This document shows positions 35,322-46,585 of a stretch of DNA of 64,000 nt, one piece after another. Position 1 is the first letter of the stretch, and each line of letters opens with the position of its first letter. Made by a program: the position numbers and the translations under genes. The stretch is from contig NC_049980.1 of NCBI RefSeq assembly GCF_000003815.2, positions 9,141,594-9,205,593 on the forward strand, read 5' to 3'. The notes below the pieces were generated by a model. That model ran no database searches and was not told the DNA's origin. It saw only the letters and a list, made by a program, of their open reading frames with translations. This DNA comes from Branchiostoma floridae (Eukaryota > Chordata > Leptocardii > Amphioxiformes > Branchiostomatidae).

Positions 35322-35456
35322 AGCTTTTAATGTTATAACTTTTAGAATAAGATAAGTGGGTTTTTGACGAATGTGAAAAACAAACCCATTGAGTACTGTA
35401 GGTGTATTGAAGTACTAGAGGTGGAAGTCTGTGTTTTGCTTGAAAATGTTTTTGAC

Positions 35457-38400
35457 TCAGTACTTTCTGGATGCATTGCCATTCCGGACCTTGAACGAGC
35501 GGCAGTGGATGTATCCATTGACAGATGGACCTGTGTTAGAAAATGCAATGTAACAGATTAGTTTGTAGCTTACATGACAACATAGTTATGGACACAATTA
35601 GATATTATTTGAATTACTTCTCTTTAACTAGTTTAATAATAGAAACTCTGCCACCTTAAGAAACATCTGCCTCCTATAGCTATTGACACTGAAGAAACAG
35701 GTAAGAAAGTTCATTGTGACTTTCATTGTAGTACATGTAAATGATAAAACAGAAAGACAAAATGTGAAACATAGAAGCTGAAATTGACATGAATTTCTGT
35801 GGTTTAATCAGGCTGGTGAACCTATAGAGAGCACAGTTCTTTTTACACAAACAAAAAGTGTACCACTTAATGCAACACAAACATTGGCTCTGTGAATTAT
35901 ACAGCTGTATTGTAGAAATTATTAAACATTAGACAACAATGATAACGGTCATAATTGTGATAATGATGGAGTATATGGTAGTAATTATTTTACCTACCAT
36001 ACTGTAAAACAGTTGGGTTGGTGTTACTTCCATTGGACGCACGTACACAACCAAACATATTTTCCAGGGCATCTTGGTTGGTGCTGGCAGAGATAACCCC
36101 CATCCCAGGAAACTGGGCTGTCATGGTGCGGATGTATGATTTGTAACCCAGTACCATTGAGCAGAGGTCAAAATGTAATTTGTCCGAAATGAACGATTTG
36201 TTTCTTTCCTTTGCCGTTAGGTTCTCACGTTCTTTTACTTCCTCTTCCCAGTCTAGAAACCACTGAAGTGCACCGTCGAGTTGAACCAACCTCGGATCAT
36301 CCATTGTTCTAAGTACACAAGATAAAAGACAATCAACAAGAGCAAATGCAAACAAAGCCAGGTAGGTTGACTCTCTTTTCTATGACGGGTATTAAGCGCA
36401 TTGCTACACATACATGCTTGCATAAGTAATTATAGGTAACAACTTCATTATGAGTACTTATAGAGTCAGACCGATGAAAGGCCTTTTGTTGTTGTAATGG
36501 GTAGAATGTACAAAAAATGTATCGTGCTCATACAGTTATGGAAAAAAATCTGAATCAAGTCAGTGAAGGAAATCATTTGCCAATTTCGACAATTCATGAA
36601 ATGAAAGACCTTGTGATGATGTGTAATAGAAGCTTTCTAACCTTATAGGCTTGGTGTTTGCAAATGTCTTCACAAACACATTAGCTGCAGACAGGTACTG
36701 CCGGGTTGCACTCATTGAGTCAGCATCTCCATTCTTGTCTTGCTTAAACTCCTGGTAATTCTAAAGTATAAGGGCCGGAGTAGAACATGACATTTAGAAA
36801 ATATTTTGACATAAGTACACGTACAATGTCGGGGCTATACCTGCTCTAGTGCAGGTGACATTCAAAATTGTCTGGACCAGCACCTCTTCTTTTCTTTCTC
36901 TAAACAAAATGAACTCCTTAGAATTATTTTCACAAAGCAAAGATGCAGATGGGAAACTCACGTCCAACAATTCAATCATGCCGTCACTGAAAATGTCAGA
37001 TGCTAGATGGTTGCGCATCCGTGTGGCTGGGGTTAGCAGAAAGTGTTGGTCCTTGATCCTGCAGGAGGTCACTGGCGCCCTCGCATTGGTCTTGTCGTGC
37101 AGGTACGACTCCTTGAGATGCGACCAAAGGATGTGCTTTCCGCTAACTTGGAAGCATCTCGCTGAACCTGCCATGGTGCTCTTCTCCAGGTTATTTCGTA
37201 GCTTTTTGATGTTGTGCTGAAAATATATAACATGCAAGGACTTAGTCTTTAAAGGATAGAGTTACATATACCTAAGTTAGGAGTTTTAAATAAGCCAAGG
37301 GATTGCAGTTATATGTCAAAAGTCTGCCATCATTGTCAACATGTACATGTTGTGTACATAGCATGTTCAAGTAATCCCTGCATAGTTAAAAGACTTACTG
37401 GTGGGTCCATGATGAATGAGTAGTTCCCCTCCCCGTAGATGTTGTCTATGCTGAACTTCCTTGAGATTGCATCTTCTTTCGACTCAAAATGTCCCATGAT
37501 GAAGTCACGATTGGCCTGCCCACCGTCACATACACAAGCATGGGAGAAGAAGCGGTACTGCTTCAGGTAAAACACACTGTCCCAGTGGCTCATGTATATG
37601 TTGATTGGAGCGATTTCCGTTGTTGGATACCACGCAAAGGGGAAGAAGAAGCCCTCGCATCCCTTGAAGGCCACCTGAAAGACGTGGGTGGCCATCTCAG
37701 CCTTTTGTTCGCCTGCAAGTAACGTAATTGAACGAAAAAAAATTATTATGTGTATATTTCTCGTAGTCAAGTACAAATTTGATGAGTTGATATTAGGTAA
37801 CCCAAAGCAGAGGTAGTTAGCCTGGGTATCAATTTATGCCCAATATTCCAAAGGAAAGAGACTTCTGCTTATCCAGAAATCAACAGAGTTAATTGAAAGC
37901 CTTACCAGCAGTCTGAAGTGATTTCATGCTGTGGTAAAAGTCTCCCAGGTCCACAAAGCCTGCAATTTCAAACTCATCTCCCACTCGACGCAGCTGGACA
38001 CTTCCCTGATATTATCAGTACAAAAAAAACAAACTTTTAGTTAGCAAAAGTGCCTGTAGTCATAGACATGCACAAATACCTTTTGATAATAATATATAAA
38101 TGGTTGTAAGGCAACACATAACATTAGCATCAAGGACATTCTGTTGAAAATTCATGAAAGTAAGAGTTGCAGCAAATTACATAAAATACTCTAAATACAT
38201 GTATGGTTATTTTCATATAGGCTTTCCAAATGTGAATTGTCATGTGTATTTTAAAACAGAAAAGTCACCCACCTGTATTTTCATCTCGTCAAAGACAATG
38301 AACCCATGCCGCCCTCTTTCAGTCACCCCTTGTTCCTCAGCCTCTTTGTCCATCCACTTCAAGACTTCTGTGTGTAATCCTGGCTTCTGATTAACTTTGT

Positions 38401-40958
38401 TCTTCTTGTATCGCAGAAGTCTCTCAGATGGCAGCTTCAGGAATCCACTGTTTTGAAGGTCTGCGTAGCCCTGCTTGCTCCGCTGCCAGAGTTGAAGACA
38501 GACGTCCAAGAACCTGAGGTATGGAATAGATTCTGTTAGTTTTGTTTTCACACCAAGGATTAGAAACTTGTGTATGTACATGGTAAGTCAGTAGAAATGT
38601 ATTTAAGTGACAAAAATAACTGTTCATGACAAAGGACCATTTTCTGAACCTGATATATGAAATCAGTTAGAGTCAATATGTCCTTCAAAACCATCAGCTT
38701 GACACACACTATGAGTTACATGGAATGAAAATGTGAAGGGACTACCTATTTTTCCTTCTTCCTGTCTATATCTACTGTTCATTTATACTGATCTCTTGTT
38801 AAAAAATCTATTGAAAATATGAACGGATATTGCTTCATACAGTGTGTAACATGATAAGCCAAAGAATGAGTCTTGATACTAATTGAGAAATAGTTTCTAA
38901 GCAATATGATAACAATGAGAACTCACTCTGTATTCCATTCGTTCCGCTTGTTCTGGACGTGGTCTCTCTGAATTGTCCACAGGAGCCTCTTTCTGTGATC
39001 GTTTGGAAACAGTTTGGCCACATTGTCATCCATTGTATTAAAAATCTCAGTAATGTCCTTGTGATCTTCCTTTGCTAGCCGTACAGACTCTTTTAAGCTG
39101 GCGTACCTTGCTTTGTAATAGTCAGTTCTATCTTCCGATCTTACTCGTCTTACTTGTTCTTGATTGTACTTCTCCTTCTTGTCTTGTTCGCTTAGATAAT
39201 CCCATCTTGTTTTTTTTGCAGGAACCTGGGGGATGTCACCAGACGTACGTTTCAGTTTCTCTCTTCGCCAGCGGGCCTGCTTTACCGCAGACCGCAGACT
39301 TTCGCATTTTGTGCAGCGAGTGACCTTTGATCCCGCAAGGGCAGGAACCAGCTGGCTGCATTGGAGAGATCTCAGGATCTTCTGTGGTTCCTCTGATCCC
39401 TCACCGGAGACAGATTCGGTCACAGCCTTCAGTGCTGGGTATTCTGTTGAAGTGTAGATGTTGCCTTGTAGACCCTCACATGCAGGGATATTGCTGATGT
39501 GTTTGAGGATACTTTCAAAGTCTTCGATACTGCTAATACGATCAGTCATGCCCAACTTTGTCAGATTTATCTGCACACCATTGTACGTGGCAGATATATC
39601 GAGGGAGTCAGTTATAGTCAATACTCTGCAGGGCTTGAGGCCGTTGATGAACTTGGGTTCCACCTTGTAGACTTGAACTGAATTGTCGAACTTGTTGGCA
39701 CACCAGGTTCTGGCATATTCCCCATTCCTGACAAACTCCAGTAGGTGGCCAGTTGTGACTGAAGATGTACATGTTGATGAATCAAAAGTGGGGGAGATGT
39801 TCTCCTTGTTGTCAAACTTGAACAGGTTGAAGAAGAATGATGTGGAAACTAGTTAAGGTTAAAGAGTTGAGACGATTATGTATATAAAAAAAACGTTATT
39901 TTTGTTAATTTAGTACCTTAAGATACAAAGACACTATATCAAAGAACAACCTAAGAAACAGTGTATCTATAGGTAGAGTTCACACAAAGAAATGTTATTT
40001 TTGCACCTGTATCTATAGCACCATATTGTTAAATGTTGCATGCACAAGTTGTCTTTATCAAAGACATTTATTTTTTTAACTTTATAGTTATATAGCTATA
40101 GTTATATAGCAACTTGGCAGTGCATTAGAGTCAGGTTTCTAGTTTATGAAATATATGTCATATCAGTAGCTGAATGCCTGTTGGAGATATAGTTGTAAAT
40201 TATGTTCTGTTGAAGTTTTGGAAAAAGTTTTTTTCACATATATTTATACAAGAGAGTTTATATTTGTGATATTTATATATTTGTTCATTAAAAAGTTTCA
40301 AAGAAGTTTATTTTAGTCACTTCTTATAGCATATTCTCACTCATTCCCATCAATAAAAAAAAGTTTACACGATTTAGATGACATCTCTAATCTAACAATA
40401 TACAACTGCATATCATCCAAGGATATTTTAGGCCATCGACGGTCTTCAGTCTTTTCTTGACCACAGTAGGGAAACACTCCTTGATGGCCCTCCCAAAATG
40501 CTCCATGGAAATGCCATCTCCGTACGCTGTGCAGTATGTACTGTAGGCATCCGAGACCCTCACATGGTGTCCATCTTTTTGGCCAAATATGTTCCTAATC
40601 CTAAAAAATAAAGAATTATCAGACTGTAAATATAGTCACATTTATTTACGCCACCCCTCCACCCCCCTCCCACAAATGACTCGTCGTAAAAAAAACGCAT
40701 CGGTAGTTTATTTACCAAAACGCTGGCACTAACCACATGTAATCGTTATACTCATCGATGCATTATTCTTGTAGAACGGTCCATACTCGCTAAAATGCCA
40801 TCTGTTTCACGAGATCTGTATTCCTAAGGAGGTTGGTATTCCTATCTCAGTTCTTACTTCCGGGTTGGCGACGTTACCGATCACGAAAATCAGACGAAAG
40901 CAGTGGAAAAAACACGGTCAAAACGTACCTGCAGTGCAGCGTAGCTTTTGTCAGCATG
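35457..40958 (-). CDS. P-element/THAP9-like DDE transposase with an N-terminal RFX-like domain (10 exons inferred)
   Basis: Minus-strand exons inferred, 5' to 3': 40958-40930, 40600-40407, 39848-38927, 38513-38273, 38005-37906, 37712-37399, 37216-36821, 36760-36642, 36308-35998, 35530-35457; about 899 residues. The transposase core shows P-superfamily landmarks: LPSERLLRY then FDEMKIQ (Asp ~457), GFVDLGDF, CVCDGGQANR (Asp ~558), DPPHNIKKLRNNL, LTPATRMRNHLA, and NQDALENMFGCVR (Glu ~854) before NPTVLQY. These supply the expected D-D-E residues. Exons 1-2 (~1-73) read as an RFX-like winged helix (FGRAIKECFP, KKRL) rather than the usual THAP finger; a CxxC follows in exon 3 (CTKCESL). Weak points: exon 7 ends at an unusual donor (GTGTAC) because the stronger GTATAG breaks the frame, the exon 2 donor is weak, and the last exon is one of several options. 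Confidence 0.85.
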
Positions 40959-41075
40959 TTGAAACCCTTAAACTTCTCAAATAGTACCACGAAAACCGAC
41001 AAGGCGCCTAAACGGGCCCGCCGTACGATCCCACACCACAACACAGATCGAAAACACGGTAAGTGGTAACTCACA

Positions 41076-41255
41076 TCAGGGAGACCGGTTGCTTACCCAT
41101 CCAACATTTAAACTTAGGGGGAAGGCGGCGCAAAGGATGACGGGAAATACTCGCGCTAAGGATGACGGGAGCATCTGACGACGTACTTCCGGATAGGCGG
41201 TAAACGGCGCACTCATGTTACCGCGGCAGACAGCGCGCGCGGTAGGGTTCCTGTC
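41076..41255. promoter_or_regulatory. Right subterminal region of the transposon
   Basis: Contains the direct repeat AAGGATGACGGGA twice (about 41134 and 41158) and a CpG-rich stretch between the transposase start and the right terminus. P elements carry transposase sites in this position; the role here is inferred only. Confidence 0.45.
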
Positions 41256-41287
41256 ACTCAACAAAAACTCATTGGCCTACCGCCCAT
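41256..41287 (-). repeat. Right terminal inverted repeat of the large transposon
   Basis: Reverse complement begins ATGGGCGGTAGGCCAATGAG. It pairs with 29727-29758 at 27 of 32 positions and is followed directly by the right GATCTGGG copy (41288-41295). Confidence 0.87.
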
Positions 41288-41295
41288 GATCTGGG

Positions 41296-42938
41296 GTTTG
41301 TTTGTTTATTTTGCTCGATACTTTTATCCGATGCCGCGATGATAACACACACCCTAGGCTAGCCAAGTAACCCGAAGGCTGTCAACAAAGGACAAACCCT
41401 AGTCACAAAGATAGAAAAAAAACTACTTAAATTCTATTACAGGACATTCATGTGAAATTATCGCCTGGCTACTTAACTACTACTTGTGCAAAGGACACAT
41501 TGCTTACGGCTATCATCATTTAGATAAGAGTTATATAGTGGTTCAGCTGTTCTAGTTGATTTACTATGCAAACGTCACAAGAGTTCACCCAAAGCTACTA
41601 GCGAGGCCACCACTGTAGTCTGCAGCTTTTCGTCGGAATCTCTTACCCGAAGCCAAGAGGATGACTTTACCCGCAAATTGAACGACTAGATATATAAAAG
41701 TTTGACTGAGGGTTAATGTTGAGGTCAATCTATCCCAGCAGGCTCAGCGTTTTTGGCAGAGGGCGGGTACTAGCATGTTTGCTCCATCTGTTGTTGTAAA
41801 TGTTACAGTAGGAATGTAGCAAGTCTACAAAGTACAAACTAAACGTGCACATGTCCGGGCTTTCAAAGTAGAGCGTCTACGGTATGGTACAGTCCGGTTG
41901 AAATGACATGGTTCTACAGGTGTTTTTGTTCCGAATTGAAAATACACAGTATTTGTAACTTAGAAAATAATTGTTTTCATCTAATTGAGAATCGCAGATC
42001 ATCATACAGTAGATATCAAGATGTGCGAACGTGAGCTGTCATTGTTATGCACATGAAAAAACATAGTTTTGTTGCAGTGGTATGTACCAAATAAAGCGCT
42101 GTATTTTCTTTTAAAAAATAACATTAGGGACAATAAAACTTGATGTAGTCACCCATATGGTCCAAAAATATACAGAATTATACAGAATATGGTCATATTC
42201 AGAATTCCTACATGCCCATCTATTGATTCCATTACTTCTTAATTCATCGATGAGAGAACAATGGAAGGTCAAAAGGCCAATTTAGCCAGGTAGGAAACCT
42301 TAACTGACGTTTAATTATTGAGAGGCATATCGCTGCAATGGAAGCCGGCGGAGAGTTCGCATCATGTTCAGTCCTACCCCACCCTATCCTACCCTCCTTG
42401 TACAAAGTTAAATGTGACATTACGTGCTCTTGTACGACCCCAGACGGTCAGACAGTGTGCTGCGAAATGTTTCAGTGTACGAGACGTAAATAAAGACAAG
42501 GCCACTAGACGAAAGGCTAACACATTTTCGCATAATTCAAGTATAGGATTTTAACATTGAAAACAACTTTGAAAAGATTTACAAAAAGTTACTCTTTTCA
42601 TCTATTATCTGTATTGCAATAATACAGGTTTTATTCTTGATCTTGCCTACGTCGATTTGAAATTCATTAACGGATTTGTTAGTAAGTTATCCTAAGGACA
42701 AGATTTAAAGTCCTTGAATATCTGAAGCCAAAACGAAATTTTAAAATCTGCATGTCATAAATATTTGACATGGAAGACGTCGAAGCTCACCGGACATATA
42801 TTTTGTTCGACTTGTACGATTTATAATTGGCATACATGCGCCTCCTTGACCTTAATTCTATGTAAACACGTCGTCGTCATGTTAGCCCCCTCCCCACCCC
42901 TCTACCCATAAAAAAAGTGGCCTCCTAGCTGTGATAAC
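41296..42938. other. Intergenic, nothing recognised
   Basis: No gene-like frame and no clear element boundary was found. Confidence 0.5.
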
Positions 42939-42947
42939 CCGTTCCTG

Positions 42948-43115
42948 TAATCTCCAAGCAGATCCTACGGTAGCATCAGATAGTATCAAGAGCTTGCAGA
43001 GGAGTGAAACCGGCCTAGGAGTGTGTATGCGAACGTTTGACTCCCTTTGGCCGGCTGTACTCCTTGGCCAGCTTTGATATTATCCTATGGCACCGTAGGG
43101 TCTGCTTGGAGACTA
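42948..43115. mobile_element. Mutator-like MITE (168 bp) with 9-bp TSD
   Basis: Left TAATCTCCAAGCAGATCCTA; right end, reverse-complemented, TAGTCTCCAAGCAGACCCTA. Similarity extends to about 50 bp. CCGTTCCTG flanks both sides (42939-42947 and 43116-43124). A 9-bp duplication with long inverted repeats fits Mutator-like elements. Confidence 0.88.
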
Positions 43116-43124
43116 CCGTTCCTG

Positions 43125-45889
43125 TGCTCTACCGCATGCTTGAGTACCTCGACTTAGCCCTTGTGCCTTAGCGGAATGACCCCCGGGCGCCTTATAGGGC
43201 GCGGCGCCATTTGGGAGGGCAGCAGACGTGACGCAGCGGCCCGCAATGGGCGTGAGTCTCTCGGAGGGGTAATCATCCTTACGGGGAGGGAGACATTCCT
43301 GGCCGGGTTCTCACATCGCCCAGAAGGCGGAGATAACAAGGCCGCAACCGGAGAAGCTGCGCGATAGGGCAGGCATCTTCCCGCAACCTTCCCCGTGGCC
43401 AGGGCCGTCTGAAGTCTCCTCCTGCGCAGGAAATGAGCGGGAGGCAGCCATTTCCGCACATTTAACCAGCTGGGAAGATTTGTATGACAGGAGCTCTCTC
43501 AAACGGTCACAGAAAACGGTCACAGATTTCTTCACCCTACAACGTCCTGCCATATTTTGAAGGTAAGAAGCTGCTTGATATAAATGCTAGTTCTTTCATA
43601 TTACTACGTAGTTGTACCATTCGAGCAGCTCTCTGTACATATTGTATTGTTGGACGTTGTCACTCATAAGGCAACATCTAAGGGACAGTTACCGACAGAC
43701 CGTTTCAAGGACACCTAAGCTTCGTGTCTACCAGTTAAGTCACCGTAGGTCTTAACGTATTAACTTGTCGACACAATATTCTGACACCTGTCTTACACCA
43801 TTTGTCCAGGTCGACTGAACGTTTCTTGTAGAAGTCAAATACTTTGTGGAGAAATGCGTATAGCTAGTGGTACAACGACTGTGTCCTTTAATGTAGTTCA
43901 GACTACAATTTAACTATGTTTTATGTTTGGTATTGAGAAAATGTTTTCAACTGAATATTGACAGAGCTGGCTTTATTGTACTGCAACATAAAGTGTTAGG
44001 CGTTGAAAATTTTATCACTCTTTGGTCACTGGGCCTCTGGATAACTACACGTATTTTTCTCTGTTTATAGTTCCTTTGCTATGTTTGCTTTTGCATATCA
44101 TTTCCTCATTTTTGCCATTTGGACACTGTATTTGAAGTGTTGAACTCGGGTAACATTATTTAGTGAAAGTTTGCCAGGCGCAACTGGAAAGGTAACGATA
44201 CTCTCATTTGTACCATTTTTACCAAGAGGCCTGTTATAAACAAGGAAACTGAAACTATTTCCAAAGGACATGAAGATGCTCAAACAAAACCCTTTCTTTT
44301 TCAAACAAAGTCACCAAATTTATCAGGAGTTTTGACAAAAAAGTTATGAAACGAGTCACTAATACCAAGTATCACAATCTCCCAGCAGAGATTCAGCTCC
44401 GGCTGTTTTTGACGTGTTTTATGCGTTTCAGTGTTGGGCTGTCCATTTTGTTCCCTTTTCTTCATGTCCGGAAGAGAAAACGGTTTTAAATAGAAAGCCC
44501 GAAAAACGGCCTAACACATGTAAAAAAACAACGTTAACCGGTGCCGAATCTCCGCTTGGAGAGTGGATCAAACCAACATGCAGCAGTATTTCTTTCCAGT
44601 TTCAGTTCACCTGTAAGTGTCCCGTTTACATGGACGATCAATGGTTATTTTTGTCAGATTCTTTATAATATTTCATTTTGAAATTTCAAAGGAAAGGCAA
44701 GAAACTGCTAACAAAAACTATGTCTGTATTTTATGTGAGTCAAAAAAAAAACGGACCAGGCGGGAGGCACATGAGTCTGAGATATTGCGCAGTGTGCGAA
44801 TGGTTTTTGGTTCATTGCAACTTTATTTATAACCTACGTATGATTGTTCATATTTACAGGTAGAACAGACCAAGATACATTATGAAAAAATCGACAAAAG
44901 TTTATGACAAAGGAATGAAGCATTTTTGATAACTAGAACATATCTTAAAGCGCCATTCCACCTTTAAATGGCCAGATATTATTGTTTTCAATATTTTGCA
45001 CTATTGGCAATATAGTGCAAAGACAGTATAAAAGGTACATTTTCTAGATATTCTCAATGTTCAGATAAGATTTCTGCGTTTCTGTCGTAGAATGAAATAT
45101 TTCTTCTAAATCACAAAATTAGTAAATGCTCGATGTAGCTACACTAACTGGTAAATAGGGTTATGCCCATTGATAGACGTCGAAAACTAGTCATTATCTT
45201 ATATAGACGAATCCTAAAGCTGGGTTTGTACAATGCCATTGAAATCTCCCAAACCTAGGTACTCAAATTTCAATTCTATGTGGGAACAAAGGCTATCAGC
45301 ATATATTTCGTTTCCTCTAAAGACAAGGAAAGTTTTCTCCATTCTACAAACACGTATGAATAGATACTCCGTTTCAACTGTTTCAACGTTCTACACGTTG
45401 ACATGTATACAACAGTTCTGGACATTGATGTGTCCAAAAAGTGAAGTAAAACACATTGTTACTGTTAGGAACATTTTGCTCCTGCACAGAAATTGGACTA
45501 AATTCATTATTAGTTGGAACACCTATCATTGACTAAATCAATGAGAATATGTATTGTCGACAAAGCTAGTGGATGAATGATATACACGTACCCTATATAT
45601 GGCCAGTGTGCATCACAGTCCAAAATGTGGACCAGAACGTCATTTTGGACTTTTCATACGCTCAGAAAATGCATATATAAAACACGGTTCTTATATTCCT
45701 GTGCCAGTGAGTCCGATAGCGAGAATGGAAACATACCAGAGTCGTGAGACGTTCAGATCTATTTATATAAGAGGGCCCATTGTAAGGTCTTGTCCGAACA
45801 CGCGGTGCACCAAATGAAGAGGACCTAAATCAGGAGGCTGAGCTGTTTGATTTGGAGAGTGTCAGGCGAACACCCCGGGAGTCCGTTTA
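43125..45889. other. Intergenic; CpG-rich patch then AT-rich DNA
   Basis: 43150-43420 is GC-rich, with the palindromic phrase GGGCGCCTTATAGGGCGCGG. Overlapping frames occur on both strands, none with a recognisable domain. The remainder is AT-rich without gene signals. Confidence 0.5.
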
Positions 45890-46585
45890 ACTAGGACACA
45901 GCGTTTAGGGGATTTGGCGGAGGTAGAGGTCATGTGGTCATGTGGTCTTGTGGTCTTCTAGATTTCTACTGTAGCGTTGTATCAACTGGCGTAACGGTTA
46001 CGGTGTTTGGTCCGGGAGTCCCGGACCCAGAGGTCCAGGGTTCGAAACTCCTGACGTTGTGGACCTTTTAAAGGGACAATTTCGGGTGGATCAAAAAAAA
46101 CTATGTCCGGATATGCAGCATGTATTGTTCAGTACAAACCTGGTGTATGACACAAACACAAACAATATGAACTGACTGTGATTTTCAAAATTTTCGGTGT
46201 TTATTTAACTAGGAAACGGCGTTAAGGGGATTTGGTGGAGGAGAGGGGGTCATATGATCTTCTAGATTTCCACTATGGTGTTTTATCAATTGCCGCGCCG
46301 TAACGGTTACAGTGTTTGGTCCGGGAGCCAGAGGTCCTGGGTTAGTTAAAGGGACCATTACGGTTTGAGTGGATCATACAACTATGTCCGGGTATGCAGC
46401 ATGTACTGTTCAGTACAAACCTTGTGAATGACATAAACACACGCAAAAACAGACAATAGCAAGGTAAAAAAAAGGTACATTGTATAAAGATATGAACTGT
46501 GATTTTCCAAAATTTCGGTGTCCCTTTAACTAGGGCACGGCGTTTAGGGGATTTGGTGAAGGGAGAGGGGTCATATGATCTTCTT
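45890..46585 (+). repeat. Tandem ~310-bp repeat containing a tRNA-like SINE head
   Basis: Unit 1 (about 45890-46190), unit 2 (about 46200-46505) and a partial unit 3 (about 46505-46585) each begin with a TTTAACTAGG(A/G)-type phrase, then GGGGATTTGG(C/T). The first two contain TGGCGTAACGGTTAC (A-box-like) in unit 1 or a diverged form in unit 2. Unit 1 also has GGTTCGAAACTCC, close to the Pol III B-box. Unit 2 has lost the B-box. Confidence 0.75.

Larger units (their letters stand above)
29718..41295. mobile_element. Complete P-superfamily-like transposon carrying helicase and transposase, with 8-bp TSD
   Basis: The 8-bp sequence GATCTGGG occurs at 29718-29725 and 41288-41295. Immediately inside are inverted termini (29727-29758 and 41256-41287) matching at 27 of 32 positions around the core TAGGCCAATGA. 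The enclosed 11,562 bp carries a plus-strand PIF1-type helicase (31142-34714) and a minus-strand P-element/THAP9-like transposase (35457-40958), arranged tail to tail. An 8-bp duplication and CA-starting termini agree with P elements. Both genes appear largely intact, so this may be an autonomous or recently autonomous copy. The left end has one extra base (C) relative to the right, so the duplication could be shifted by one position. Confidence 0.87.

Noticed and set aside
40833-41069. 78-codon plus-strand frame near the transposon right end
   Set aside because: Opposite strand to the first transposase exon; lacks homology and splice support.
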